DNA of 17,261 bases from Smittium culicis (taxonomy: Eukaryota > Kickxellomycota > Harpellomycetes > Harpellales > Legeriomycetaceae): the NCBI GenBank assembly GCA_001970855.1, contig LSSN01000327.1, positions 7,762-25,022 on the forward strand. The letters run 5' to 3'. The position numbers and the translations under genes were made by a program. Numbering within the stretch: the first letter of the stretch is position 1; every line of letters begins with the position of its first letter. This document shows, piece after piece, positions 1 through 9,445 of this stretch. Under the pieces are notes generated by a model. That model was not told the DNA's origin and made no database searches. It worked only from the letters and a program-made list of their open reading frames with translations.

Positions 1-70
1 ATGCGATTTTATACACTGAAACTCTTTACACTATAAAATGACCTCTTCATAAAGAATTGCCCATATATTT
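1..70 (+). repeat. Repeat C, copy 1 (cut by the window edge)
   Basis: This aligns by eye with 15253-15338 and 15838-15925. Shared blocks include TTTATACACTG, ACACTATAAAATGAC and, less perfectly, CATAAAGAATTGCCCAT. The copy probably continues to the left of the window. No coding content is seen; it is a dispersed repeat of unknown class. Confidence 0.6.
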
Positions 71-140
71 AAAAACCCCAAGCAAGTGATTACTGGGTAA
101 TCAATGAATTAAGTATTCCAACAAATAGAGATTAATGTGA

Positions 141-516
141 TTCTCTATTACACCAATAACATTCCTGAAAAATGATTTTTTCGATTTACCATGGGCGAAT
201 GATCAGGATGCATTACTATTTGCATTTTTTTGCATTACTCACAAAAGAGTTATTAGTAAGGAAGAAAATAAGCAGGTGAGAAGTTTATTTATGAATTTGA
301 TTAGTGAGAGTTTTTTTTATGTATTCAACCAATAATAATAACGAATCAATTTATAAATAAAAAAATTTTTTTTTAGTGAGTGCTATTATATATATTTTAG
401 GTTGTAGGCTTTGGAAAGTAGAATACTTATCGCTAATTTATGGTCCAAACTCAGCAGATATTAATTTTCTTTACTATAATCAATTTGTTTTTTGTTGGAA
501 TCTGACAGTGAGTTAA
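141..516 (+). other. Possible degenerate exon pair of an unrecognised gene
   Basis: Directly after an in-frame TGA (138-140) the frame stays open to 255, where a GTAAGG donor occurs. A TATATTTTAG acceptor ends at 400. Joining 255 to 401 keeps the phase and the frame then runs open to TAA at 514-516, overlapping a GTGAGT donor at 508-513. The implied peptide, about 75 residues, includes NDFFDLPWANDQDALLF and CRLWKVEYLSLIYGP. I do not recognise it. The implied intron (145 nt) matches the size of the verified introns in this window. There is no ATG in frame, and open frames this long are expected by chance here, so this may be a fossil exon pair or coincidence. Confidence 0.18.
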
Positions 517-808
517 ACGCTTATTTTCTATTTCAGCATAGATACATACCTTTTCAACTTTTACTTTTCTATCCCCCTTTATAGCCATTATCTACCTGAT
601 CGCTTTGAATAGCCGGAAAATTCATATCCAATTGCGTATAACCCCATTTAGACTTTATATACGCAAAGTTTTTATTCCATTTTGTTTTTCTTTTCTCTCC
701 AAGGATATTTATTAGAAACTCTGGTAGCTATTCTCTCCAGAACTTTAATACTCCTATTATTATATTAATCTTGATAACGTCCGCCCTACACCTTAACTTA
801 TACAAATA

Positions 809-3800
809 ATGGAAACAAAATACCGAACTTTGGAAAGGCAGCAAAGAGCTATCAATCCTACTAATGAATTTGAATATCCTGATCTCCAGAAGCTTGGAGC
901 TCCACACATAAACTCTTTTAACAGAATATTCGAATCTGCTGGTCCTAATTTTCCCCCTTTAATAGATCTCGCCCTAAAAGATATTGGCAAAATTACCTTA
1001 TTTGATCACAACGAAAACTTTGTCGGAAATCCTTTAGGAAATAAGCTGACTTGTAAGCTTCTATTGCATGCTTTACATTTACTTCTTTATTTAGTTTTTC
1101 TTTTTATTACTTGAGCATGCAATATACTCGCTCTTTATTTACTATTTTGATTTTATTTACAGATTGGATCGAAGATGTACAGCTCCATAGACCTACCTGC
1201 GTTAGCTCTGACGGGAGTAAAAACGACTATGCTCTATACCCTGCTGAATGTCGCGAAAGGAAATCTACTTACAGAGGTAAACTCACTTGTAAGTTGCTTT
1301 GGCAAATCAACGACGGCGAAATTTGTGTCGAAACAAAATCTCTAGGCTATGCTCCTATCATGGTTAAGGTACCTTTACGCCTCCATCTCAAATAATCAAT
1401 AATTTTCTTAAAATATATATATCAACAAAATATTAATTTTTTAAATTATTATTGTATTTGCAAACATCATATCATTAAATTTTTAATTTAATATTAGTCC
1501 AATAGATGTAACTTAGAAGGTATGGGCCCTAAAGATATGATTAAACACCACGAAGACGCTGAAGATTTTGGTGGTTACTTTGTTGTTAATGGTGGTGAAA
1601 AAATTATCAGATTGCTTATCGCTCCTAAAAGAAATCACGTCACTGCTGTAACTCGTCGTTCTTATTCAGCCCGTGGTCCTGGCTTCACCGAGTTTGCTGT
1701 ACAAGTAAATTGCTCTCGTCTCGATCAATCCTCTGTCACTGCCACTATTCACTACCTCAATACTGGTAACCTGTTATTCAGATTTACTTGGTTCAAGCAA
1801 GAGTTCCTAGTCCCTATTTCTCTTATCCTCAAAGCTCTTTGTAACTCATCTGATAAGGAGATTTTTGAAAATTTGGTTCAGTGCGATATTGGTGATACTT
1901 TCTTAAAAGATCAAATCGAACTCCTTCTTCTCAGCACCAAAAGTTACAACGTCTATACAAAAGATCAGGCACTTGCCTATCTAGGTAGCAAATTTAGAGT
2001 TACAATGTCCCTTCCCGAAGATATGGACGACATTGAAGTTGGCCAAACTCTAATTGATAAAGTCGTTATGGTCCACCTAGAAAACTGGAAAGATAAATAT
2101 AACATGATGATTTTCGCTATAAGAAAACTTTACTCCCTTGTTAGCGGAAAGTGCCAAGTCGATAACTCAGATTCTTTGCAACACCACGAAGTTTACATGC
2201 CTGGATTCATGTACCTAAACATCCTTAAGGAAAAAATCTTTGATGTTTTGGCTTATGCAAAAACTTTAGTCAGTGCCAGTTTTCGTAAGGACCCATCATC
2301 CGTTAGGTTTAACGACCCAAACTACATTATAAAACTCTTCAAAAAGGTCCCAATGGATGTTGGTCTCAAATTGCAATATTTCTTAGCTACTGGTAACCTA
2401 GTCTCAAAAACCGGTATGAATTTACAACAAACTACCGGATTCACTATTGTTGCTGAAAAGCTCAACTTTTTAAGATATATTTCTCACTTCCAATGTATTC
2501 ATCGTGGGTCATTCTTTGCGGAACTAAAAACCACCTCCGTTCGTAAACTGCTGCCTGAAGGATGGGGATTTTTATGCCCTGTTCACACTCCTGATGGTTC
2601 TCCTTGTGGTCTTCTCAACCATCTAGCACATAAATGCGAAATTACTACGCACTTGGAAAATACTAAAGACGTTGAAAAATGCTTACTCGACTTGGGTGTC
2701 TCTTTCGGCTTACCAAATCCAAAATTATTTGCCAGTTCAATTTCTAAAAAAGCAATGGTTTCAAACAGCACCGTTATAAATTATAATGATCCTGAATTTG
2801 ATTACGTCACTGTTCAACTCGATGGTAAAATCGTTGGTTTCTGTACTTCTTCTCAAGCTGCTGATATAGCTAAAAAGTTGCGTATTTTTAAAACTCAAAG
2901 TCTAAAACCTAGAGAACCTAACTCAAAATACTACATTCCTCAAAATTTAGAAATCGGCCTTGTTCCAAAAATGAACAATGGTCAGTTCCCTGGTTTGTAC
3001 ATCTTCTCAACTCCAAACCGATTTGTTCGTCCAGTCCAACACTTAGCAACTAAAAAAATAGACTATGTCGGCCCATTTGAACAGGTTTATATGGAAATTG
3101 CTTGTATGAACGATGATATAAGGCCTGGTCAAACTGAATATAGAGAAATTCAACCAACCCATATCTTGTCTTCAGTTGCTAACTTGACCCCATTCTGTGA
3201 TTTTAACCAATCTCCTAGAAACATGTACCAATGCCAGATGGGTAAACAATCTATGGGTACTCCATCACAAGCTTTGCGCCACAGAGCTGATAATAAACTA
3301 TACTGGCTTCAATCCGGTCAAACTCCTGTTGTTCGACCCGCATTATACGACAATTTCGGTATTGATGGCTATCCTAACGGCATGAATGCAGTTGTTGCTG
3401 TACTAGCATATACTGGTTATGATATGGAAGATGCTATGATTCTAAACAAATCTGGTTTAGAAAGAGGTTTTGGATACGGTTCAATTTACAAAACAGAGGT
3501 AATTGATTTGAACGAATACCGCACCAAAAGAGAACCAATCACTCATCATTTCATGATTGGATCTGATATCACAGAAGCAAAGGTATTAAACAACATTGAT
3601 GCAGACGGATTGCCTTTCATTGGAACTCCTCTTGTCAACGGTGATCCAGTTGTAGCTATTTTTAACGATGTTAAAAATACCACTACCATTAAGAAGTATA
3701 AAGGTGAACCTTGTTACGTTGACACAGTCAGACTTATTAACTCTGATAAAAACAACCTTACAGGAGATCCAGAACTTCAAATGGTCCAGATCACATATAG

Positions 3801-4773
3801 AATTCCTAGAGCACCAGTAATTGGTGATAAATTCTCATCTAGACACGGACAAAAAGGTGTTAATTCTATTAGATTCCCAGCTGTAGATTTGCCATTTACA
3901 GAGTCAGGCATGCAACCAGATGTTATTATTAATCCTCACGCTTTCCCATCTAGAATGACAATAGGTATGTTTGTCGAGTCTTTAGCTGGTAAAACAGGAG
4001 CATTATACGGAGTTCCACAAGACGCTACTCCATTCCAGTTCAACGAAGAGAACACAGCTGCAGATTTCTTTGGTGAGCAACTAATTGCATCAGGCTACAA
4101 TTATCATGGTAATGAACCTATGTACTCGGGAGTTACTGGTGAAGAAATGATGGCAGATATTTACATTGGTGTTGTTTATTATCAACGTCTTCGTCATATG
4201 GTTAACGACAAGTACCAAGTTCGTACTCTTGGACCTATTGATCCTCTCACCCATCAACCTATCAAGGGACGTAAGAAGGGTGGTGGTATTCGTCTAGGTG
4301 AGATGGAACGCGATTCATTACTTGCTCACGGTACTTCATATATTCTACAAGACAGGTTGCTAAACTGTTCAGATTATTCTCGCGCTTATGTTTGTAAAAC
4401 ATGTGGAAGTATACTTGCACCAATCGCTATTCCAACAACCAATATTGTCAACCTTGATTTGAATGAAAACGAGCAAAAAATGTTTGTTCATAAAACTAGA
4501 GATATCATTGATTTTGTCAATACAAAAAGTTTCATTACTGATAAAGTAGAAAGAATTAATTTTGAAAATACTCAATCCGCACATGCAAACGCTGCAGCTG
4601 CTGCTATAAAGTCTGCAACTTCAAATAAATTCAGATCCCACAGCCGTTTGGATCTTATCTGCAGAGTTTGCCAAGACCCTGACATCACTCTGATCGCCAT
4701 TCCTTATGTTCTCAGATATTTGGCCACTGAACTTGCTTGCATGAATATTAAAATCAATCTCACTGTCAATTAA
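809..4773 (+). CDS. RPA135: DNA-directed RNA polymerase I subunit RPA135 (second-largest, beta-like); join 809-1052, 1163-1368, 1498-4773
   Basis: This is the second-largest subunit of nucleolar RNA polymerase I, which pairs with the largest subunit to form the active centre transcribing the 35S/45S rRNA precursor. The three exons join in phase to 1242 codons (1241 aa plus stop); yeast RPA135 is about 1200 aa. Exon 1 ends after GNKLT plus one base. Exon 2 runs from the residues before EDVQLHRPT to MVK. Exon 3 opens with SNRCNLEGMGP, exactly where family alignments require it. Landmarks are the fork region CPVHTPDGSPCG (residues 510-521), NLTPFCDFNQSPRNMYQCQM (from 712), the acidic pair E794-D795 in YTGYDMEDAM, the beta-subunit signature GDKFSSRHGQKG (926-937), NPHAFPSRMT (962-971), and C-terminal zinc-ribbon cysteines C1116/C1119 and C1205/C1208. 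The 85-residue spacer between the cysteine pairs is unusually long. The gene stands alone with no operon-like neighbour. The start at 809 is the only upstream ATG that keeps the family N-terminus. Confidence 0.97.
1053..1162 (+). other. RPA135 intron 1 (110 nt, phase 1)
   Basis: The donor is GTAAGC directly after GNKLT plus one base, and the acceptor is TTTATTTACAG. Removing it makes a TAT codon and joins GNKLT to the EDVQLHRPT segment, matching the family. The intron carries a perfect 11-bp inverted repeat (1062-1072 with 1114-1124). An earlier TTTAG at about 1090-1094 is not used in this model. Confidence 0.93.
1062..1124 (+). repeat. Perfect 11-bp inverted repeat inside RPA135 intron 1
   Basis: TATTGCATGCT at 1062-1072 is the exact reverse complement of AGCATGCAATA at 1114-1124, with a 41-nt pyrimidine-rich loop between. 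In RNA this would form a hairpin starting 9 nt after the 5' splice site. Its formation is inferred from sequence only. Confidence 0.85.
1369..1497 (+). other. RPA135 intron 2 (129 nt, phase 0)
   Basis: The donor GTACCT follows the MVK codons and the acceptor is TTTAATATTAG. Exon 3 then starts with TCC, giving SNRCNLEGMGP, a conserved block of the subunit. Without splicing the frame ends at a TAA at 1393-1395. The intron is extremely AT-rich. Confidence 0.95.
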
Positions 4774-4835
4774 TAATTTATACTTTCTTACACAGCTTTT
4801 ATTTCTATCTATAAAAATTTTATTATCAAGGCTTT

Positions 4836-4841
4836 AATAAA
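4836..4841 (+). promoter_or_regulatory. Possible polyadenylation signal of RPA135 (AATAAA)
   Basis: A canonical AATAAA hexamer lies about 63 nt past the RPA135 stop codon, in a T-rich 3' flank. The position fits a 3'-end signal. In such AT-rich DNA the hexamer also occurs by chance, so assignment rests on position alone. Confidence 0.45.
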
Positions 4842-5109
4842 TCAACAATTATATTAAATTAAATTAAACTAAACTTCAGTTTCTTTTTTTTATACAAGAT
4901 TCTTAACAGAGTAGAATGATTTCAATTTTTTTTTTTTTTACTAATTCATATTTTTAAGAAACATTTAACTAAAATCACATAAATGTTATTGACTCAATAA
5001 TTTTACTTTTATTTTTATTTAAAAAAAAAAAGTTATATATGGAATGGTCTTGTGAGATGCGGAACTTTTATTCTTAAAAATTCTATTTGCTTATTTTTAT
5101 TATGTTTAG

Positions 5110-5256
5110 GTATGGCTGGATCAGATAAACCATTCGGCGAATTTTCTAGTAAGGTTTAAAAATAAAAGAAATGATGATAAGTCGGAAAACCTTATTAAGA
5201 ATAGTGCCGTGTCTTTGAATAATCTTCCAAATAGCACATTCCTTGGTGAAGGATGA
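5110..5256 (+). other. Exon-like open stretch, no recognised product
   Basis: After a TTATGTTTAG acceptor-like sequence the frame is open for 48 codons to TGA at 5254-5256, starting VWLDQINHSANFLVRF and ending near NNLPNSTFLGEG. There is no ATG. The stretch is richer in G and C than its surroundings. An overlapping frame also reads ATG at 5112 for 15 codons. I do not recognise the peptide. A chance open frame or a gene relic are both possible. Confidence 0.15.
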
Positions 5257-6300
5257 TAATTTATTTCTTGTAATTATTATTATCAGATGCCGGTTAGGTA
5301 TTAATGCTCGTTAATTCGAATAATTTAATCACTATTTTTTTCTAATACGATTTATTAATAATAGTAAGTCTCATAGTGATTTAAAAGCTTGTTAGAAACA
5401 GCTCCGTCTCTTTCAAATAAATGCATATATTTATTAACTATTTTTTAAAAACGATTGTTATATAGCTAGTAGCAATTATGGTTATGATAATTGTAAACCG
5501 AGGAAAAATTGCTTGAAACAGATTTGTGTAGGAATTTTTTTTTCTAGTACAAAAGTAAAAAGAAGTGTTTTAGGCCTGATAAAACATATATAATTTTACG
5601 TTTACTATCGAGTTAGGTGGAAAAGCTACTCCTTTTTTTTTTTTTTTAAAAAAAAACTTGGATTTTATTAACATAATACGAATAGTTAAACGACTTTCCT
5701 CTTCCTCAGTCCCTGAATTGCTTTTTTACATTTGGTTTTTTTCATTATATTTTAACTCGCCGTAGTTGGATTACTGTATAATATTTTGTTATACAATTAA
5801 TAGTAAATAAAAATTAAATAATAAGAAATTTTTATATCGCATACATTTCTCGTCTTTTTTATTTTTTTGAACTTGGACTTGATGGGATAGATATATATAG
5901 AAATTAAATATAATTGACGAACAGTTTGTTTTTTTTGCACCATTCGTTTACAATTAGTTACAAAAGTTCAGATAATGATATTAAATTTGAATACATTTTT
6001 ACGACCTTATCCCCCTTTAATTTAATTTATTGCATTTGAAATAAATACTTACATTACCCCTTTTTTATGATACATCAACGTGACTATATGTTCTGATAAA
6101 GTAAATATTTTATTAGCTTTTAAATCCATTTACTATTTTTTCAAATTTATGCTTTATTGTTGCGATTTTTTTATTTAATCGGCACAAAAATCTTTTTTTT
6201 TTTTGTCTCAATGAGTTTATTAAACATAGTTTAAAAGTATACAAAAAACTAATAAAAAATATTTAAAAAGTTAAAAAAAACATATTGAAAATAATTTTTT

Positions 6301-6361
6301 CAACCGACCCCTCTCCGCCGCTATAGCAGCTCCATACCCACTGGGTATTGGTTCAAGGGGT
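6301..6361 (+). repeat. GC-rich hairpin island related to sequence at 15447-15495
   Basis: This is a sharp GC-rich block in very AT-rich DNA. It can fold with an outer stem of ACCCCT (6307-6312) with AGGGGT (6356-6361) and an inner stem TACCC/GGGTA with an ACT loop (6335-6347), extended by CCA/TGG across a one-base bulge. It shares TATAGCAGCT and CATACCCAC...GGGTA, in the same order, with 15447-15495. The block GGTTCAA resembles a tRNA T-loop, but no acceptor stem or anticodon arm is evident, so I do not call a tRNA. Confidence 0.5.
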
Positions 6362-6855
6362 GAAAATCATGATTAAAAGTGATAATGCGTTCCAAGTAAA
6401 TCTACTGAGAAGGATGAACCTAAGTTATATAAAATACTGAATACGTTTAAAAAACTGACACATATTGTTTTAGATTATATTATAAAAAATCCGAGTAAAT
6501 TTTTTTCAACCCCCCCTCTTTTTCCCCCATCTACAATGATTACCCTATCTTGCGTAGTACTGTATTATTTTGTCGAGCATTAGTTTCTCATGTGAAAGGA
6601 TATTAACCACCGTTAGCACAATTTATCAAGAATATTATTGTTATATCTAAAGTATATATATTTATCGTTTAAAAACATCATTTAAACATAACGCGCATAT
6701 TTTGTATAATTATCTTTAGTATAATTTCTTTACTACTGTATTTTTTTTTTTGTAGAATTTTTAAAACATTCTTTTATTTACTTTTGTAATTAAGAGCAAA
6801 GGCTAACTGAATAAGCTTCAGTAAAGAAATTTAATCAAGGCAGTATATATTTAAA

Positions 6856-9360
6856 ATGAACAGAAATAACATTGCGTTTCCCGTAGAAAAGCTAAAGTAT
6901 AAGCAACAACAAGTAACAAAGTATTCTCTCGATAACCCAGACGAATTCTGGCTAAAGCAAGCGAAAGAATTGATAACATGGAATAAAGAACCCTCAAAAG
7001 CGCTCCACTATAGAAACAAGGACCAAAAGCATTTTGTTGACTGGTTTCCTGATGGAAAGCTCAACTTATCTTTCAATTGCTTGGACCGTCATTGTAACGA
7101 CGGGTTTGGCTCCCAAACTGCCATCATTTATGACTCCCCTGTCACAAATACCAAAAAAAAGCTCACTTACTCCAGTCTCCTCGAACGTGTCAAGCAGTTT
7201 TCAAAAGTCCTTGTAAAATTTGGTATAACTAAAGGTGATACAGTGGTCATTTACAGTAAGTGCTTTTATATATCTCCAAAAAATACATTCACCCATATAA
7301 AACTTTAAAACTATAGCAATATTGTACCTAAATTCTTAATTGTAAACTGACTCCAATTTTTTGTAAACTAATATTTAACCTATTTGTTTTTTTTAGTGCC
7401 TATGATACCTGAAACTTTAATAGCCATGCTTTCAGTAGTAAGAATCGGCGCTATTCACTCAGTTGTCTTTGGTGGGTTCGCCCCAAAAGAATTGGCAAAA
7501 CGAATCGATGATTGTAAACCAAAAATTATTTTGTCAGCTTCGTGCGGTATAGAAAGATCAGATAAGCTAGTCGAATACAAACGTACTTATAAATCTTACA
7601 CTAATGATTATAAAAATTTATTTTTTACTTGTTTTATAATTATTAATAACATTTACCATTATTTAGTCCTTGTAGATGATTTTTTTCTATTTGTAGTTTT
7701 CACATATTTTTTCCTGCTTTAGTATATAAATAACTTTTCATTTATTCTTTGTTTTTTAGCTCTATTGGACGAAGCTATTACACTCTCGTCCTTCCCGCCG
7801 AAGATCAGAATTATCTTCCAACGTGAAGCCTTTCATGTGAAACTCGATCCCACTATAGGCGATATTGACTGGGTCGAATCGTTGTCATCAGTAGCAAACT
7901 ATCCAGATGTCCCAATTGAAATATTAAACTCTTCTGATGTTATGTACATGCTATACACAAGCGGAACTACCGGCTCACCAAAGGGCGTAGTTAGATCAAC
8001 TGGTCCACATTCCGTCGCCCTTATTTATGCAATGCGCCATGTTTATGGTGTTTACCCTGGTGACGTATTTTTTGCCTCAAGCGACTTAGGCTGGGCCGTT
8101 GGCCATAGTTTAACTTGCTATGGCGCTCTACTTAATCGTAATCAATCTATACTCTACGAAGGCAAGCCGGTAGGAACTCCCGACCCAGGTGCCTTCTTCC
8201 GCGTAATAGAGGAATATAAAGTAAAATCATTTTTTACTGCTCCTACAGCACTTATGATACTAAGGCGCGAGGATCCTGATGCATTTTACCGAAATAAGTA
8301 TGACATTTCAAGCGTTAAATCTTTTTTTTTGGCTGGAGAACGTTGCGTACCCGAAATTCACAAGTGGTGGATCCAATACACAACTGGTATTAAAAATATA
8401 AACTCGCTAATAGAACCATCAATAATCCCTAGTAGCGGCGGTAATGGCGACAAATTCAGCTTTTCTAAAAATAATATCACAAACAATCTATCATCAGATC
8501 ATTGGTGGCAAACTGAATCAGGAGCTCCGTTAACTGCGCTTGGTTTGGGATACGCAGCTTCTGTTAATGATTTTCCTGAAATTAGATTCGGTAGTGCTGG
8601 ATTTCCTTTGCCTGGAGTTGATTTGAGAATCTTGAAAAAAGAACATGATGATGAAGATTTAGATGAAACTATATCTTCGAATCGATCAAATCCATCACAA
8701 AAATATATATCCGAAGCAGAGCCATATGAAGTTGGTAGCGTCGTGTTAAAATTACCGCTTCCACCTGGAAACCTCACTACCCTTTGGAAAAATGATGAAA
8801 GATTCTATAAAGAATACTTCCAAAAATTTCCTGGATACTATGCAACTGGTGATACCGGCTATGTAGACAACAACGGATATGTTTTCATTTTATCCCGAGA
8901 CGATGATGTAATAAACGTATCCGCACACCGTATGTCAACCTCTGTGATTGAAGAAGTTGTTTCAGAGAATCAACAAATCGCAGAATGTTGTGTCGTCTCA
9001 AAGTCTGACAGTATTAAAGGGCAAGTTCCTATGGTCTTTGCAGTTCTAAAAAGCTCTACAAATATAAAATCTCTTAATTTGGTCAACCAGCAAATTGTAC
9101 AAACTGTCAGAAGTAAAGTAGGAGCTTTTGCATCGCTAACACCTAACAACGTAGTTTTCGTTAACAAATTGCCAAAGACTAGATCCGGAAAAGTTCTCAG
9201 GAAAATGATCAGAAACATGGTTGCCACTATCTTCGATCATAATCAATTAGTAAACCCCGATGTTATATCTATTGATCTACCTGCTACTATCGAAGACGAA
9301 TCTGCTGCCCTCGATATCTGGAAAATTTTGACCCTACTAAAAAAATCGCCCAAACTATAA
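6856..9360 (+). CDS. ACSS3: AMP-forming short-chain acyl-CoA synthetase, ACSS3/propionyl-CoA synthetase-like; join 6856-7255, 7397-7582, 7760-9360
   Basis: The enzyme would activate a short-chain carboxylate (propionate or acetate) with ATP to an acyl-AMP and transfer it to CoA. The three exons join to 729 codons (728 aa; human ACSS3 is about 690). An N-terminal ACAS-type domain ([22 protein letters not shown]) leads into [11 protein letters not shown] and GDTVVIYMPMIPE, wording typical of ACSS3 rather than ACSS1/2. The P-loop [11 protein letters not shown] is at 261-271, FTAPTA and GERC follow, and DHWWQTESG is at 442-450, with both pocket tryptophans kept. The ATP-ribose Asp is D560 in TGD, hinge-region R575 is in SRDDDVIN, and the catalytic lysine is K673 in TRSGK. 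Oddities are Ala584 where the family has Gly in VSGHR, a low-complexity insert at 410-441, and an acidic insert near 488-517. There is no clear mitochondrial presequence; the C-terminus SPKL is not a canonical peroxisomal signal. The ATG at 6856 has A at -3. Substrate choice is inferred from family resemblance. Confidence 0.93.
7256..7396 (+). other. Synthetase intron 1 (141 nt, phase 1)
   Basis: The donor is GTAAGT and the acceptor a T-run ending TTTTAG. Splicing makes an ATG codon (Met) and restores VVIYMPMIPE, a conserved block. ACTGACT and ACTAATA, both plausible branch sites, lie upstream of the acceptor. Confidence 0.96.
7583..7759 (+). other. Synthetase intron 2 (177 nt, phase 1)
   Basis: The donor GTACTT follows GTCGAATACAAAC and the acceptor is GTTTTTTAG. 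Splicing makes a Pro codon and restores VEYKPLLDEAI, matching VEY-P-L in ACSS3-type enzymes. Read through, the frame ends at a TAG (7720-7722). Confidence 0.95.
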
Positions 9361-9445
9361 TAGTTTAATACAGTTTTTATTTATATCGATTAAAAAAATT
9401 GCTAATTTGATATCATTTCGTCTATTTTCTTTTGTATTTTTTTTT

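Larger units (their letters stand above)
1..808. other. 5' flank of the RNA polymerase I subunit gene, mostly non-coding
   Basis: AT-rich flank. Positions 1-70 are a copy of repeat C. Positions 141-516 hold a possible degenerate exon pair, listed separately. A TTTATATA stretch at about 654-661 lies some 150 nt upstream of the ATG at 809 and could serve as a TATA-like element, but nothing else supports it. The start context at 809 has A at -3, which fits eukaryotic initiation. I see no complete gene here. Confidence 0.6.
4774..6855. other. Intergenic spacer between the polymerase and synthetase genes
   Basis: About 2.1 kb of AT-rich DNA with many homopolymer A and T tracts. It contains a possible polyadenylation signal at 4836-4841, an exon-like open stretch at 5110-5256, a GC-rich hairpin island at 6301-6361, and scattered CCCCT/AGGGG pentamers between about 6010 and 6530. 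I see no intact gene, tRNA or rRNA. The last few hundred bases must hold the promoter and 5' UTR of the synthetase gene, but no core promoter element can be assigned. Confidence 0.7.

Noticed and set aside
793..990. Minus-strand open stretch over RPA135 exon 1
   Set aside because: It is antisense to a conserved exon, with no supporting motif.
2583..2771. Antisense and alternate-frame open stretches inside RPA135 (also 3197-3385, 3586-3780, 4369-4584)
   Set aside because: They lie wholly within a strongly conserved exon and show no family resemblance; they are shadows of the real frame.
6301..6365. tRNA gene in the GC-rich island
   Set aside because: GGTTCAA resembles a T-loop, but no 7-bp acceptor stem, D-arm or anticodon arm can be drawn.
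8499..8777. Minus-strand open stretches inside the synthetase exon 3 (also 8970-9227), and a + frame at 7034-7216
   Set aside because: All overlap conserved synthetase codons in other frames.
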